64,000 nucleotides of DNA, taken from NCBI RefSeq assembly GCF_025499605.1, contig NZ_JAFMVC010000003.1:62001-126000 (forward strand), written 5' to 3'. The notes under the pieces are model-generated. The model saw nothing but the letters and a program-made list of their open reading frames with translations, was not told the origin of the DNA and made no database searches. Numbering within the stretch: position 1 is the stretch's first letter; each line of letters opens with the position of its first letter. Shown in pieces: positions 1 to 8,697 of the stretch. This stretch comes from Carboxylicivirga litoralis. GTDB taxonomy: Bacteria > Bacteroidota > Bacteroidia > Bacteroidales > Marinilabiliaceae. The translations under genes were made by a program, and so were the position numbers.

Positions 1-1923
1 AAAAAAGATGAGTTGATGCTCACTAACGTATGCTCCAATATCAATTTGACCTTCATTAGTGAATTTAAAAGCATTTTGAATCAGATGTCTGAAGATAGTA
101 TTTATATGGCGTTGATCACTCTTAATTGTTTTGTTAGTAGGTAGCTTAAGGAAGTTAACCTTTAATTGGGGTTTGTTAATAGTGGCCTGAATATTTGAAA
201 TCAGACTTTGCTGGCTAGCTAAAACTTCGTTTACTTCAATTTCGTTATGGTTAATTTTAAACTGATCAGTTTTAATCAATGAGAAGTCCATTATATCATC
301 AAATAAATGAAGTAACCGGTTGCCATTGGCAATGATTTGTTTGATAAATCCTTCATCATCAAAGTTATTCGGAAGACGGTCGCTCAGTAAATGGCTATAG
401 CCCAGTACGGCATTTAATGGCGTTCTAACTTCATGTGACACATTCGCTATAAAAGCTGATTTTAGTTTGTCTGCGGCCAATGCTTTTTTGCGCTCTGCTT
501 TAAGTATTTTAAGGTAGCGATAGCGGTCTGAAATATCTATGATAACTCCCCGCATACCTTTTATTTCGCCATCGAGAATGATTTCATCGGTATAAAGAAG
601 TGCAGGAAACCAGCTGCCATCTTTGCGTTTAGCTACTACCTCGTTAATGCGTGCCTGCTCTTTGCTATGCTTCTTCTTAATAATGATCTTAGCAAGGGTA
701 ATCTGACTACCGAGTTCTGACTCTTTATAGCCAAAGGACTTTTTCCAATGGGTGTTGGTGTACTTAAAATGTCCCTTTGTATTGGTTTCAAAGATACTTT
801 GTGGAAGTCTGTCGGCCATGTTCCGGTATTTCTCTTCACTTGATAAAAGTTTATTTATCAATACATTTCGCTCGTTTTCATGAATGGATAGTTGACTTAG
901 TAAACGATTGTAGGCCTGGTATAAAATCTTTATTTCATAGGAGTATTGTTTCACTTCCAGTTCAGGTAATTGATTGTAATTACCTTGTTTCATCGATTTC
1001 AGGTGTTGAACAAAGTCAGTAAGTGGTTTTGAAATTTTTCGAGACAGTAAGGCGCTGATAAATAGGCAAAAAACAAACAGTATTATGGAACTAAGAAAAT
1101 AGAAGAGCTTTAGTTTACAGACAGCTTCATCGGCATCTTTAGCAATCATTAATTGCAATGTTTCAAATTTTTCCTGGGCTTCAAACTGCGAGGCGTCAAG
1201 TTGGGTTTTTAAACCGGTGTTGTTGTATATTCCTAGTTCGGTATCTAATTTAATAAGTGTATGAAAACAGTAGGAGTATTTTAAGAGGACTTCAAGGTAA
1301 TTGTTTTGCCTAGTTGAATCAATAATATTAGAACGTACTTTGGAGCGGATTTGGGTCATTATTGAATCAAAATTGGTAATATATTGCTGCTCGTGTCGGA
1401 TAATGTAATCTTTTTCGCGTCTGCGAAGGTTTAACAGTAACTCTTTATCAAGTTGTGGGAATGTTTCCAGACTATGCGCATGACGACGCATTTGTCCCAC
1501 TAGTCCAAAATCTTTATAACCACGTTCCCAAACCTTATGAACCAGTTTGGTGAAAATCAGCTCCTGTTTATTCATGTTGGCCTCCAGTTCTGCAATTGCA
1601 TGGATTCTGACAGGGTTATTATTATACTCGTCCTTCAAATAATTGAAGGTTGAATAAATTAAAGAGTCCTGTTCATATTTTCGCTTTATAAAAGGACTTG
1701 AACCTGAACGAAAGAATTGTGGATTGACTGATTCGATGGACAGAAAGTTACTAATAACAACACTGCTATTAAGAAATCTAAGTTTTAAATCAGTGATATG
1801 CTCCTTATTGTCGTTAATTCTTCGTGTTTCTCTGATGTACTTATTGGCCATTAAGACGGTAAGTAGTATTGCTGTTGCTAATACAAGGGAAATCCACAAA
1901 AATAGTTGCTTACTTAATCTCAC
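1..1923 (-). CDS. Membrane sensor histidine kinase with PAS domain (3' end outside window)
   Basis: Partial gene of 641 codons that runs off the left edge. I chose the GTG at 1923 (V-R-L-S-K-Q start) because an in-frame stop lies just upstream and the first internal ATG would remove the first membrane helix. Visible order: TM helix about residues 6-26, an extracytoplasmic helical region, TM helix about 272-293, a HAMP-like linker (ISKPL), a PAS region about 360-480, then HisKA with the phosphoacceptor His497 in VSHEVRTPLN. The N-box (LIQNAFKFT) is present; the G-boxes lie beyond the edge. It should autophosphorylate and pass phosphate to a response regulator not in the window. Ligand unknown. 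The family call is secure. Confidence 0.9.
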   Translation of the reverse strand, partial: MRLSKQLFLWISLVLATAILLTVLMANKYIRETRRINDNKEHITDLKLRFLNSSVVISNFLSIESVNPQFFRSGSSPFIKRKYEQDSLIYSTFNYLKDEYNNNPVRIHAIAELEANMNKQELIFTKLVHKVWERGYKDFGLVGQMRRHAHSLETFPQLDKELLLNLRRREKDYIIRHEQQYITNFDSIMTQIRSKVRSNIIDSTRQNNYLEVLLKYSYCFHTLIKLDTELGIYNNTGLKTQLDASQFEAQEKFETLQLMIAKDADEAVCKLKLFYFLSSIILFVFCLFISALLSRKISKPLTDFVQHLKSMKQGNYNQLPELEVKQYSYEIKILYQAYNRLLSQLSIHENERNVLINKLLSSEEKYRNMADRLPQSIFETNTKGHFKYTNTHWKKSFGYKESELGSQITLAKIIIKKKHSKEQARINEVVAKRKDGSWFPALLYTDEIILDGEIKGMRGVIIDISDRYRYLKILKAERKKALAADKLKSAFIANVSHEVRTPLNAVLGYSHLLSDRLPNNFDDEGFIKQIIANGNRLLHLFDDIMDFSLIKTDQFKINHNEIEVNEVLASQQSLISNIQATINKPQLKVNFLKLPTNKTIKSDQRHINTIFRHLIQNAFKFTNEGQIDIGAYVSEHQLIFF

Positions 1924-2041
1924 AGTTTCGAATGCTCATGGTGAACAACAAAAATACCCAATGTCAATAGGAGACTGTTAAAGTGTGAATGAAGGATTTG
2001 TTAATTGAAAATTAGCTAAATAGGCCGATATTAAGACAAAA

Positions 2042-3139
2042 TTAAATGTGCCGCGATTTCCATTTTATCGTTGTAAAGACAGGAAAAAGGAGGACAGCAA
2101 AGACATAAAAAGGATAGAGTAACTGTATGAAAAGTACTTTAAAAAGTGTTATGCTGAAATTGAAATCTCTACTACCTGCTTTAAGCAGCATATAATCGGC
2201 AATACTTTTAACCAATAAAGAAACACCAAAGACTTTCAATAGAAGTGGAAACCATAATCCAGTTAACAGGCTTATTAGAATTACCATATTTAACGCACTC
2301 ACAATAAGTCCTGTGGCAATAATATGTTTGTCTTTGTAGCGAGGGGCTTTTGCTGCCCAGCGCGCTCGTTGTTGCAAAAAATCATTGATTGTTTCAGTTG
2401 GCTCAGTTTCAACTAATGCGTGTTTTGTTTTAATAAAACGAATGGTTTTTGATTGAGCTTTTATCCATTCGAGTAAGAACATATCATCGCCCGAGGCAAT
2501 GTGATCTTGTAGTTGCGACTGGAGGTATAATTCTTTAGTACACATTAGGTTGGCGCCATTGCACATGATGGCTTTTTGTTGGAGAGCAGCCGCAGCGCCG
2601 CTCAATTGAAGGGCTGCAAAATCAACTTGTTGAAATCGATTTAATAAGCCCTTGGTGCGTTTGATAGATACGAGTGCAATGGCTAAATCAACTTGCTGCG
2701 AAGTGTAAAATGAGCTTAGGGTTGTCAACCAATTGGCATGGAAAGTGCAGTCAGCATCGGTGGTAACAATAACTGGATATCTGGCCAATTGCGCTCCCTG
2801 ATGTAAGGCTGCTTTTTTTCCATTTTTTTTAGCATCAATGATGTAAGTATCAATAGAGCTGTTGTCTATTAGTTTTTTAGCGATACTTACTCCATCGTCA
2901 GTTGAGTGGTCATTAACCAGGATGAGTTCCCACTGATTAAATGTTTGTGCCTTTAATGAGTCAATTAATTGGGGCAAATTATTGGCTTCATCTTTAAACG
3001 GAATGATAACGGAAAGACTTGTTGTTGCATTACTATCACTTTTATATTCATCTTCTTTAATCCATATTATATACCAGTTAAAAACTTTTATAGTATACAA
3101 AAACAGGGGAATAAGTAATATGAAAATTAGTAAGTGCAT
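2042..3139 (-). CDS. Family 2 membrane glycosyltransferase
   Basis: 365-residue GT2 enzyme. It has an N-terminal membrane helix (about 3-22), a GT-A catalytic domain with VIIPFKDE, the VNDHSTDD motif, the metal-binding TTDADC, a GDD acidic pair and QQRARW (the Q/RxxRW motif of processive-type GT2 enzymes), then two or three C-terminal membrane helices. All catalytic motifs look intact. It probably transfers a sugar from a nucleotide donor to a lipid or polysaccharide at the inner face of the cytoplasmic membrane; donor and acceptor cannot be read from sequence. It lies 39 bp downstream of the HU/SPOR gene, with a probable terminator between them. Confidence 0.88.
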   Translation of the reverse strand: MHLLIFILLIPLFLYTIKVFNWYIIWIKEDEYKSDSNATTSLSVIIPFKDEANNLPQLIDSLKAQTFNQWELILVNDHSTDDGVSIAKKLIDNSSIDTYIIDAKKNGKKAALHQGAQLARYPVIVTTDADCTFHANWLTTLSSFYTSQQVDLAIALVSIKRTKGLLNRFQQVDFAALQLSGAAAALQQKAIMCNGANLMCTKELYLQSQLQDHIASGDDMFLLEWIKAQSKTIRFIKTKHALVETEPTETINDFLQQRARWAAKAPRYKDKHIIATGLIVSALNMVILISLLTGLWFPLLLKVFGVSLLVKSIADYMLLKAGSRDFNFSITLFKVLFIQLLYPFYVFAVLLFPVFTTIKWKSRHI

Positions 3140-3150
3140 ATAAAAAATAA

Positions 3151-3171
3151 AGCCGGAAACAATGTCCGGCT
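3151..3171 (-). terminator. Rho-independent terminator after the HU/SPOR gene
   Basis: Inverted repeat AGCCGGA / TCCGGCT with a 7-nt loop. Read on the minus strand it is followed by TTATTTTTTA. It lies just past the stop of the HU/SPOR gene. Confidence 0.6.
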
Positions 3172-3178
3172 CTTTATC

Positions 3179-4297
3179 TTAGTTCCTTTTGGTAATTATC
3201 CAGCTTTCCATTCGCTCGCTATTGAGAATCTCTTCTTGTCGGGCTTGCGCCTGGTATACTTTATCAAATGATTCGAGACTAACCAGGTAGCGATTGTTGT
3301 GCATAAACCAGAAGCATTGGTCATAGCCCTTAGCTTTTAGCTTTTGAATCATTTTATCAGCATTTATTTCGTTGCTAAAACTTCCCACAATCAATTGATG
3401 AGGCTTATTAACTACTGGTTCAACAACTGGTTGTGGCTCTTCTATGGCAGCAACTTTTTCTATTTGTTGAGAAGCGGTATCAGGGCCGGCTTCAATGGTG
3501 CCTGCAGCAGGTTTTAAATCAACGGTCTCAGGTTGTTTAATTTCGGCAATTTGCTCTTTTGTATCAGATGGTTTATTATCCTTAATTAAAAAGAAATAGA
3601 TGGAGAATCCAATAAGGGGAAGAAGGATAAACAGGGATAGAAAAACAACTATTGAACGATTTCGCTTCGAATTATCTTCTTCTAAATACTTATTGGCAAT
3701 GGCTACCGGATCTTGTTCTTCTTTACTATTTTCTTTTGTTTCACTTGTCGGTTCAAATACCTTAGCCCCAACTGTTGATTCCTGAACAGTCTCCTTTCCC
3801 ACTTCTGTTTCTTCTTCAAACTCAGCAATTGGAGTCGTGTCATTGAGGTGGCTGGCTGTTAATGGAGTTTCGGCTGGCTCAACTATTTCTTCTTTTTCCG
3901 AATTGGTATTGTCTATATCTAATAAATCGTCCGATTTTTTTTCTTCAACGGCAGGTTCGGGAATTGAGCTTTCTTCAGTTAATTCACTGCTTTGCTCAAA
4001 CCGGAGAATACCTGTTGCATCTTTGGTAAATGTTCCAAGACCCGGGATTGTATAGGAGCCATTATCATCGAGATCCTGTTTTAGTTTCTTTACATATTCA
4101 TCAACCTTCTTCTCTGCATCTTCTCTGGAGATGTCTTCCTTTTCAACAATATAATCGACCAAAAGACCATCGTTGAAGCTCAAAAAATTATTAAAAAGGA
4201 CAGAAAAACCATTTTCCTTGGCAACTATAAAAGCCCCAAAATTTGGTACGATAACACGATTATTCTCTTTAATTAATGAAAGAATGTAGTTTTCCAT
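3179..4297 (-). CDS. HU-like (CCDC81-type) plus SPOR domain membrane protein
   Basis: 372 residues. Residues 1 to about 100 (NRVIVPNFGAFIV, then IPGLGTFTKD) match the bacterial CCDC81-type HU-related domain typical of Bacteroidota. A Glu/Thr/Pro-rich linker follows to about 210, then one TM helix at about 217-238, a second Pro/Glu linker and a C-terminal SPOR domain (HQLIVGSFSNEINADKMIQKLKAKG as two short blocks, ending near the C-terminus). SPOR domains bind denuded peptidoglycan, often at the septum, and the topology puts SPOR in the periplasm and the HU-like domain in the cytoplasm. The HU-like domain may bind DNA or protein; this is unproven. A role at the division site is inference. Confidence 0.85.
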   Translation of the reverse strand: MENYILSLIKENNRVIVPNFGAFIVAKENGFSVLFNNFLSFNDGLLVDYIVEKEDISREDAEKKVDEYVKKLKQDLDDNGSYTIPGLGTFTKDATGILRFEQSSELTEESSIPEPAVEEKKSDDLLDIDNTNSEKEEIVEPAETPLTASHLNDTTPIAEFEEETEVGKETVQESTVGAKVFEPTSETKENSKEEQDPVAIANKYLEEDNSKRNRSIVVFLSLFILLPLIGFSIYFFLIKDNKPSDTKEQIAEIKQPETVDLKPAAGTIEAGPDTASQQIEKVAAIEEPQPVVEPVVNKPHQLIVGSFSNEINADKMIQKLKAKGYDQCFWFMHNNRYLVSLESFDKVYQAQARQEEILNSERMESWIITKRN

Positions 4298-4369
4298 TAC
4301 GGTTTGTTCAGGTTAACAAATACTATGAAGCAACTAAGATAATCAGAATTCTAAAAAAATGAGAAGGTC

Positions 4370-5320
4370 TTATGTTTCTTTTTCTATAACTCGCTGTTTT
4401 ATCAGCTTTTGTCTAATTAATATAAAGGAACCAATTATTGTTGGGATGATAACATTACTACTCCATAAGCAAAATATGGCTGCCAAAACTAAAGGTGAAT
4501 TTTCGAAAAGTGTCGAGAACACTATAAGAGCAACACTGCCCCTGATGCCTATATCTGCCAATATGTGCGATGGAATGATGGTAATTAGAAAAAAGTAAAA
4601 TGCTGCCAAGGAAACATAGGCAAAAAATGGCGTTGATAGTCCCCAAAGGTCTAGCCAAATATAGAGTTGAATTATAAATGTGAAATAACGTAATGTAGTC
4701 CAGGTGACTGATTTTAAAATTGTTCTTCTGTTGGTTTTTCGAAGCAGGGACAGATAGTATTTGAATTTATTTGGGAAAACAAAGCGTAATGCGAGAACTA
4801 TCAAAATGACTGCCACCACTGAAACAATGGTTACACCAAATAGATTTAGCGGTAATTTAAATTGCTCCCCCACCTTTGGAACCATCAGTAGTATGGTGAT
4901 TCCGCCAATGAAAATGACGGCGCTTTGGATAATGCCACCCAGGCTTGTCATTACTGCGGCATTCATGCGTTGTTGTTTAGGAAATAGAGCCATGCGTCCA
5001 CCCATTTCTGCAATACGCGCGGGAGAACCAACAGCAGTCGTCGTTCCGGCCATTACCTGTCTCCAGGCATCTTTAAAATTAATATGGCTGAATGGTCGCA
5101 TCAGTGCTTGCCATTTTTTTGTTTCACAAGAAAGGTTGATAAACCATAAAAAACCAAGGAGAGCAAGTAGTTTTACTGTTTTTATGGATAATGTAAACGA
5201 AGAAACTAAAGTGTCCCAATGCTCAAAACCGGCCAGCTTCTGGAAAATGAACCCGTAAGCTAAACCGGCACATATAATAAGCAGTGCTTTAGCTATTAGT
5301 GGCCAATGTTTCTTTTCCAT
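4370..5320 (-). CDS. Flippase-like membrane protein (LPG-synthase TM family), second of a pair
   Basis: A polytopic protein of about 316 residues with 7-8 predicted helices, in the lysylphosphatidylglycerol synthase TM / YbhN-UPF0104 family (conserved pattern MAGTTTAVGSPARIAEMGGR near residues 90-110). I prefer the ATG at 5320 (MEKKHWPLI); the frame is open upstream, with ATGs at 5332 and 5374, but those overlap the preceding gene more deeply. It overlaps the end of the upstream paralogue by 32 bp, so the two are probably translationally coupled. The family is proposed to move or anchor lipid-linked molecules; substrate unknown. Confidence 0.8.
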   Translation of the reverse strand: MEKKHWPLIAKALLIICAGLAYGFIFQKLAGFEHWDTLVSSFTLSIKTVKLLALLGFLWFINLSCETKKWQALMRPFSHINFKDAWRQVMAGTTTAVGSPARIAEMGGRMALFPKQQRMNAAVMTSLGGIIQSAVIFIGGITILLMVPKVGEQFKLPLNLFGVTIVSVVAVILIVLALRFVFPNKFKYYLSLLRKTNRRTILKSVTWTTLRYFTFIIQLYIWLDLWGLSTPFFAYVSLAAFYFFLITIIPSHILADIGIRGSVALIVFSTLFENSPLVLAAIFCLWSSNVIIPTIIGSFILIRQKLIKQRVIEKET

Positions 5321-6299
5321 TTTTTGTGCCATTGATGATTGGCAATGCGCCAAAAGCCAGTAGGCCTGCGCCAATTATCATTAAGTTTTGTGCTGCATGT
5401 ACAAGCAACGCGAAAACACCACCTTCATCACTTGGTATGCCATAGAGCTTAAGCGTGGCAATCACCATAAAATGCCAGGCCCCAATACCGCCCTGAACAG
5501 GAGCAATCATCCCTAAACTGCCAGTGAGTAGAATTGTTATTCCAGCATCAATGCCCAATGACGACGTGGCCGGCATGCTGTAGAAACACACGTAAATCAT
5601 AAGGAAGTACATGGTCCAGATAAACAAGGTGTGGAATATGAAAAGGGGTTTATTTTCAATCTTCCGGATTGAACTGACGCCTTCGGTAAATTTTGCCATC
5701 AGGTTTTTTAGGAACATCAAAGCGCGATACTGCTTGGCATATCGTTTAACCAAAAAGATTGATACGCCAACTAAGGTGATCAGCCCATAAAATAATGGAG
5801 ATAAGAAAATTTCACCTACAGAATCCAGTTTTAATGTTTTAAGTAAGAAGCCACCTAGAAAATCAAATTGCAAGGTTAATACTGCAATCATGATTAAAAT
5901 GAGCATAAATAGGTCCGTCAAACGCTCAGCAACTACGGTGCCCACTACCCGGGTAAACGATAAACGCTCATATTTACTTAATACGCCACAGCGCGATACT
6001 TCGCCCATACGCGGAAAAACAAGGTTGGCCAGATAACCTGTCATCACGGCGCAAAAGGTATTCACTAGTCCCGGCTTTTTTTCAATTGGTTCGATCAGCA
6101 TTTGCCACCGCAAGGCACGGCTCACATGACTTAATAAACCTAAGGCAATTGATAAAGCAATCCATTTGTAATCAACATCGTTACGAAGAGCTTCAGCTAT
6201 TTCAGCAGCATTTTGGTCTTTATAAAGTTGATAGATGATGAATAATCCAATGGCTGGAAAAAGAATGAATTGTATGACTTTGGATATGGATTTCTTCAC
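5289..6299 (-). CDS. Flippase-like membrane protein (LPG-synthase TM family), first of a pair
   Basis: 336 residues with 7-8 helices and family marks such as HVSRALRWQML, GYLANLVFPRMGEVSRCG, VVAERLTDLF and the GGIGAWHFMV block. The PRxGE segment is the most conserved part of the UPF0104/LPG_synthase_TM family. It has no soluble aminoacyl-transferase domain, so it is not MprF. It is the upstream paralogue of the gene starting at 5320 and is divergent from rsmA. Function as a lipid transporter or flippase is family-level inference. Confidence 0.82.
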   Translation of the reverse strand: MKKSISKVIQFILFPAIGLFIIYQLYKDQNAAEIAEALRNDVDYKWIALSIALGLLSHVSRALRWQMLIEPIEKKPGLVNTFCAVMTGYLANLVFPRMGEVSRCGVLSKYERLSFTRVVGTVVAERLTDLFMLILIMIAVLTLQFDFLGGFLLKTLKLDSVGEIFLSPLFYGLITLVGVSIFLVKRYAKQYRALMFLKNLMAKFTEGVSSIRKIENKPLFIFHTLFIWTMYFLMIYVCFYSMPATSSLGIDAGITILLTGSLGMIAPVQGGIGAWHFMVIATLKLYGIPSDEGGVFALLVHAAQNLMIIGAGLLAFGALPIINGTKNGKETLATNS

Positions 6300-6357
6300 A
6301 GATTGAACGAATTTAAAAAATTAGCTACCTTCATAACGGCTTTCAGGCACGTTTTTT

Positions 6358-6365
6358 TACCTTTG
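6358..6365 (+). promoter_or_regulatory. Candidate -7 box upstream of rsmA
   Basis: TACCTTTG matches the Bacteroidota -7 consensus TAnnTTTG and lies about 100 bp upstream of rsmA in the divergent spacer. No well-spaced TTTG -33 element is seen, so support is partial. Confidence 0.35.
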
Positions 6366-6461
6366 CGCGCTAAATGAGCGCCGAAAGATACTAATTTGTA
6401 AGCCTTATACAAAAACGGTATTCTCAGCCGGATATTTCACTTAATAAAACAAGATTGGGTT

Positions 6462-7238
6462 ATGGTAAAAGCAAAAAAGCACTTAGGTCAACATTTTCTG
6501 ACTGATTTAGAGATAGCCCAACGTATTGTTGACAGCTTATCATTAGATCAGGACAAGGTAATGGAGATTGGTCCGGGTACGGGCGTTTTAACCCAATACC
6601 TGGTGCAACGTCCCAATGTTGATTTGAACCTTATTGAGCTTGATAAAGAGTCGGTTGAATATTTGACAGCTCATTATCCGGAATTAAGCGGGCGCATCTT
6701 TTTTAAGGATTTCTTAAAGTTAGACTTAAAAGAGATTTTTGAAACACCATTCGCTTTGATTGGAAATTTCCCCTACAATATTTCAGGCCCAATCTTTTTC
6801 AAGGTGTTCGAATACCGTAACCAGATACCAGAGGTAGTAGGAATGTTACAAAAGGAAGTGGCCGAACGATTGGCAGCAGGACCAGGAACAAAGGTGTATG
6901 GAGTGTTGAGTGTGTTGTTACAGGCTTTTTATAAAATCGATTATTTGTTTACGGTAGGTGCGCATGTGTTTAATCCTCCACCAAAAGTGCAGTCAGGTGT
7001 TATTCGTCTGACCAGAAATAATGTAAAAGAACTACCATGTGACGAGAAGTTGTTTGTTAAAGTGGTGAAAGCTATCTTTAACCAGCGACGCAAAGCCATA
7101 CGAAATTCGCTGAAAGCCATTCCGTTTAATAAAGAAGCAATAGCCGATCATGATTATTTGACCCGCCGTCCTGAGCAGATGAGTGTGAATGACTTTATCG
7201 AGTTAACCTGTATGATCGAAAAGAATCCATTGAAGTAA
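6462..7238 (+). CDS. rsmA: 16S rRNA (adenine1518/1519-N6)-dimethyltransferase RsmA/KsgA
   Basis: 258 residues, full length for the family. The N-terminal KAKKHLGQHFL and the SAM-binding motif MEIGPGTGVLTQYL are present. The catalytic N-F/L-P-Y motif reads IGNFPYNIS. The C-terminal FNQRRKAIRNSL helix is typical. The enzyme dimethylates two adjacent adenines in helix 45 of 16S rRNA late in 30S assembly. mgtE follows 21 bp downstream on the same strand, a likely operon. Substitution of Leu by Phe in motif IV is conservative. Confidence 0.97.
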   Translation: MVKAKKHLGQHFLTDLEIAQRIVDSLSLDQDKVMEIGPGTGVLTQYLVQRPNVDLNLIELDKESVEYLTAHYPELSGRIFFKDFLKLDLKEIFETPFALIGNFPYNISGPIFFKVFEYRNQIPEVVGMLQKEVAERLAAGPGTKVYGVLSVLLQAFYKIDYLFTVGAHVFNPPPKVQSGVIRLTRNNVKELPCDEKLFVKVVKAIFNQRRKAIRNSLKAIPFNKEAIADHDYLTRRPEQMSVNDFIELTCMIEKNPLK

Positions 7239-7259
7239 AATTATCTAATTCTCAGTATT

Positions 7260-8624
7260 ATGGTGAATTTTGAACTAACGAGGGAGTATATAGACCAACT
7301 GAAAGAACTGATTGAAGCCAAAAACGAAACGGCCATTTCAGAACTATTGGAAGAGTTGCACCCCGCCGATATTGCTGAGATTTATGAAGAGCTAAGCATT
7401 GACGAAGCCAAGTTCGTTTACTTTTTAATGGACGATGATACGGCTGCCGATGTGTTGACTGAGCTTGAAGAAGACGATCGTAAGAAGTTTCTGGAAAGCC
7501 TGCCAAGTGATGTGATAGCCAAGCGCTTTATCGACAACATGGATTCGGACGATGCAGCCGATATACTTGGAGAGCTGGATGATGAACGGCAACAGGAAGT
7601 ATTATCTCACATCGATGATGTGTCTACTGCCGGCGATATTGCCGACCTTCTGGCTTACGATGAGGATACTGCCGGTGGTTTGATGGCTAAAGAGCTGATT
7701 AAAGTAAAAGAGAACTGGGGCGTTCCAACCTGTTTGCGGAGTATGCGCCGTCAAGCCGAAGAAATAGATGAGGTGTACTATGTATACGTGGTTGATAATG
7801 ATGGAATTCTCAAGGGGACTCTTTCTCTGAAGCGCATGTTGTTAAGTCCGGCCGATGTGTTGGTAAAAGATATTTATAATTCAGATGTTATCTCGGTGAA
7901 GGTGGATGTTGATGCCGAAGATGTTAGTAATATCATGGATAAGTATGATCTGGTAGCTTTACCTGTAACTGATTCCGTAGGACGATTGGTGGGGCGCATT
8001 ACCATTGATGATGTGGTAGATGTGATGCGTGAAGAGGCAGAAAAAGATTACCAGTTGGCATCGGGTATTACCGAAGATGTAGAAGCCTCAGATAGTGTGT
8101 GGCAACACACCAGGGCTCGTATTCCCTGGCTATTGATTGGGTTGGCTGGTGGTATTTTGGCCTCGTGGGTGGCATTTGGCCATGTTGATTTAATTGATAC
8201 TTATCCTGGAGTTGCCATGTTTATGCCCCTGATTGCGGCGATGGGCGGTAATGTAGGAATGCAATCATCTGCCATTGTAGTACAATCTTTAGCTTCCGGT
8301 TCTGTTGGCTTGGAAACAAATTGGTTGAAACTATTAAAGGAATTGGGCATAGCATTGTTAAATGCCAGTATTTTATCCACATTGATTTTTGCCTACAGTT
8401 TTATTTTTAAAGATAGCATGGCCCTAACCTTTACACTTGGTTCTGCCATGTTTTCAGTGGTTTTCTTCGCAAGTTTATTCGGTACATTTGTACCATTACT
8501 ATTAAATAAGATGAAGATTGATCCGGCCGTTGCAACCGGCCCCTTTATCACTACTATGAATGATATCATTGGCATGTTCCTATATCTGTCAATAGGTAAT
8601 GTGGTATTTGAGATGCTGGCCTAA
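7260..8624 (+). CDS. mgtE: Magnesium transporter MgtE
   Basis: 454 residues in the usual order: an acidic N-domain (LHPADIAEIYEEL, LDDERQQEVL) about 1-130, a pair of CBS domains about 135-260, then five C-terminal TM helices about 280-454. The pore-region pattern MPLIAAMGGNVGMQSSAIVV is intact, as is the last-helix FITTMNDIIGM segment. Members are Mg2+-gated channels of the inner membrane; the N and CBS domains close the pore when cytoplasmic Mg2+ is high. It follows rsmA closely, a pairing seen in related genomes. Confidence 0.96.
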   Translation: MVNFELTREYIDQLKELIEAKNETAISELLEELHPADIAEIYEELSIDEAKFVYFLMDDDTAADVLTELEEDDRKKFLESLPSDVIAKRFIDNMDSDDAADILGELDDERQQEVLSHIDDVSTAGDIADLLAYDEDTAGGLMAKELIKVKENWGVPTCLRSMRRQAEEIDEVYYVYVVDNDGILKGTLSLKRMLLSPADVLVKDIYNSDVISVKVDVDAEDVSNIMDKYDLVALPVTDSVGRLVGRITIDDVVDVMREEAEKDYQLASGITEDVEASDSVWQHTRARIPWLLIGLAGGILASWVAFGHVDLIDTYPGVAMFMPLIAAMGGNVGMQSSAIVVQSLASGSVGLETNWLKLLKELGIALLNASILSTLIFAYSFIFKDSMALTFTLGSAMFSVVFFASLFGTFVPLLLNKMKIDPAVATGPFITTMNDIIGMFLYLSIGNVVFEMLA

Positions 8625-8697
8625 TGATTTTCTAAGTTTTTTTGACTTTTCATAAGCTTATTGGTTACTTGTTGGCGTGAATTAATAGCGTTATTCT

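Noticed and set aside
4761-5258. 165-codon open frame on the plus strand
   Set aside because: It lies wholly inside the flippase-like gene on the other strand, has no recognisable motif, and its composition is that of an antisense frame.
8393-8575. Minus-strand frame inside mgtE
   Set aside because: Antisense to well-conserved MgtE transmembrane coding sequence; no independent support.
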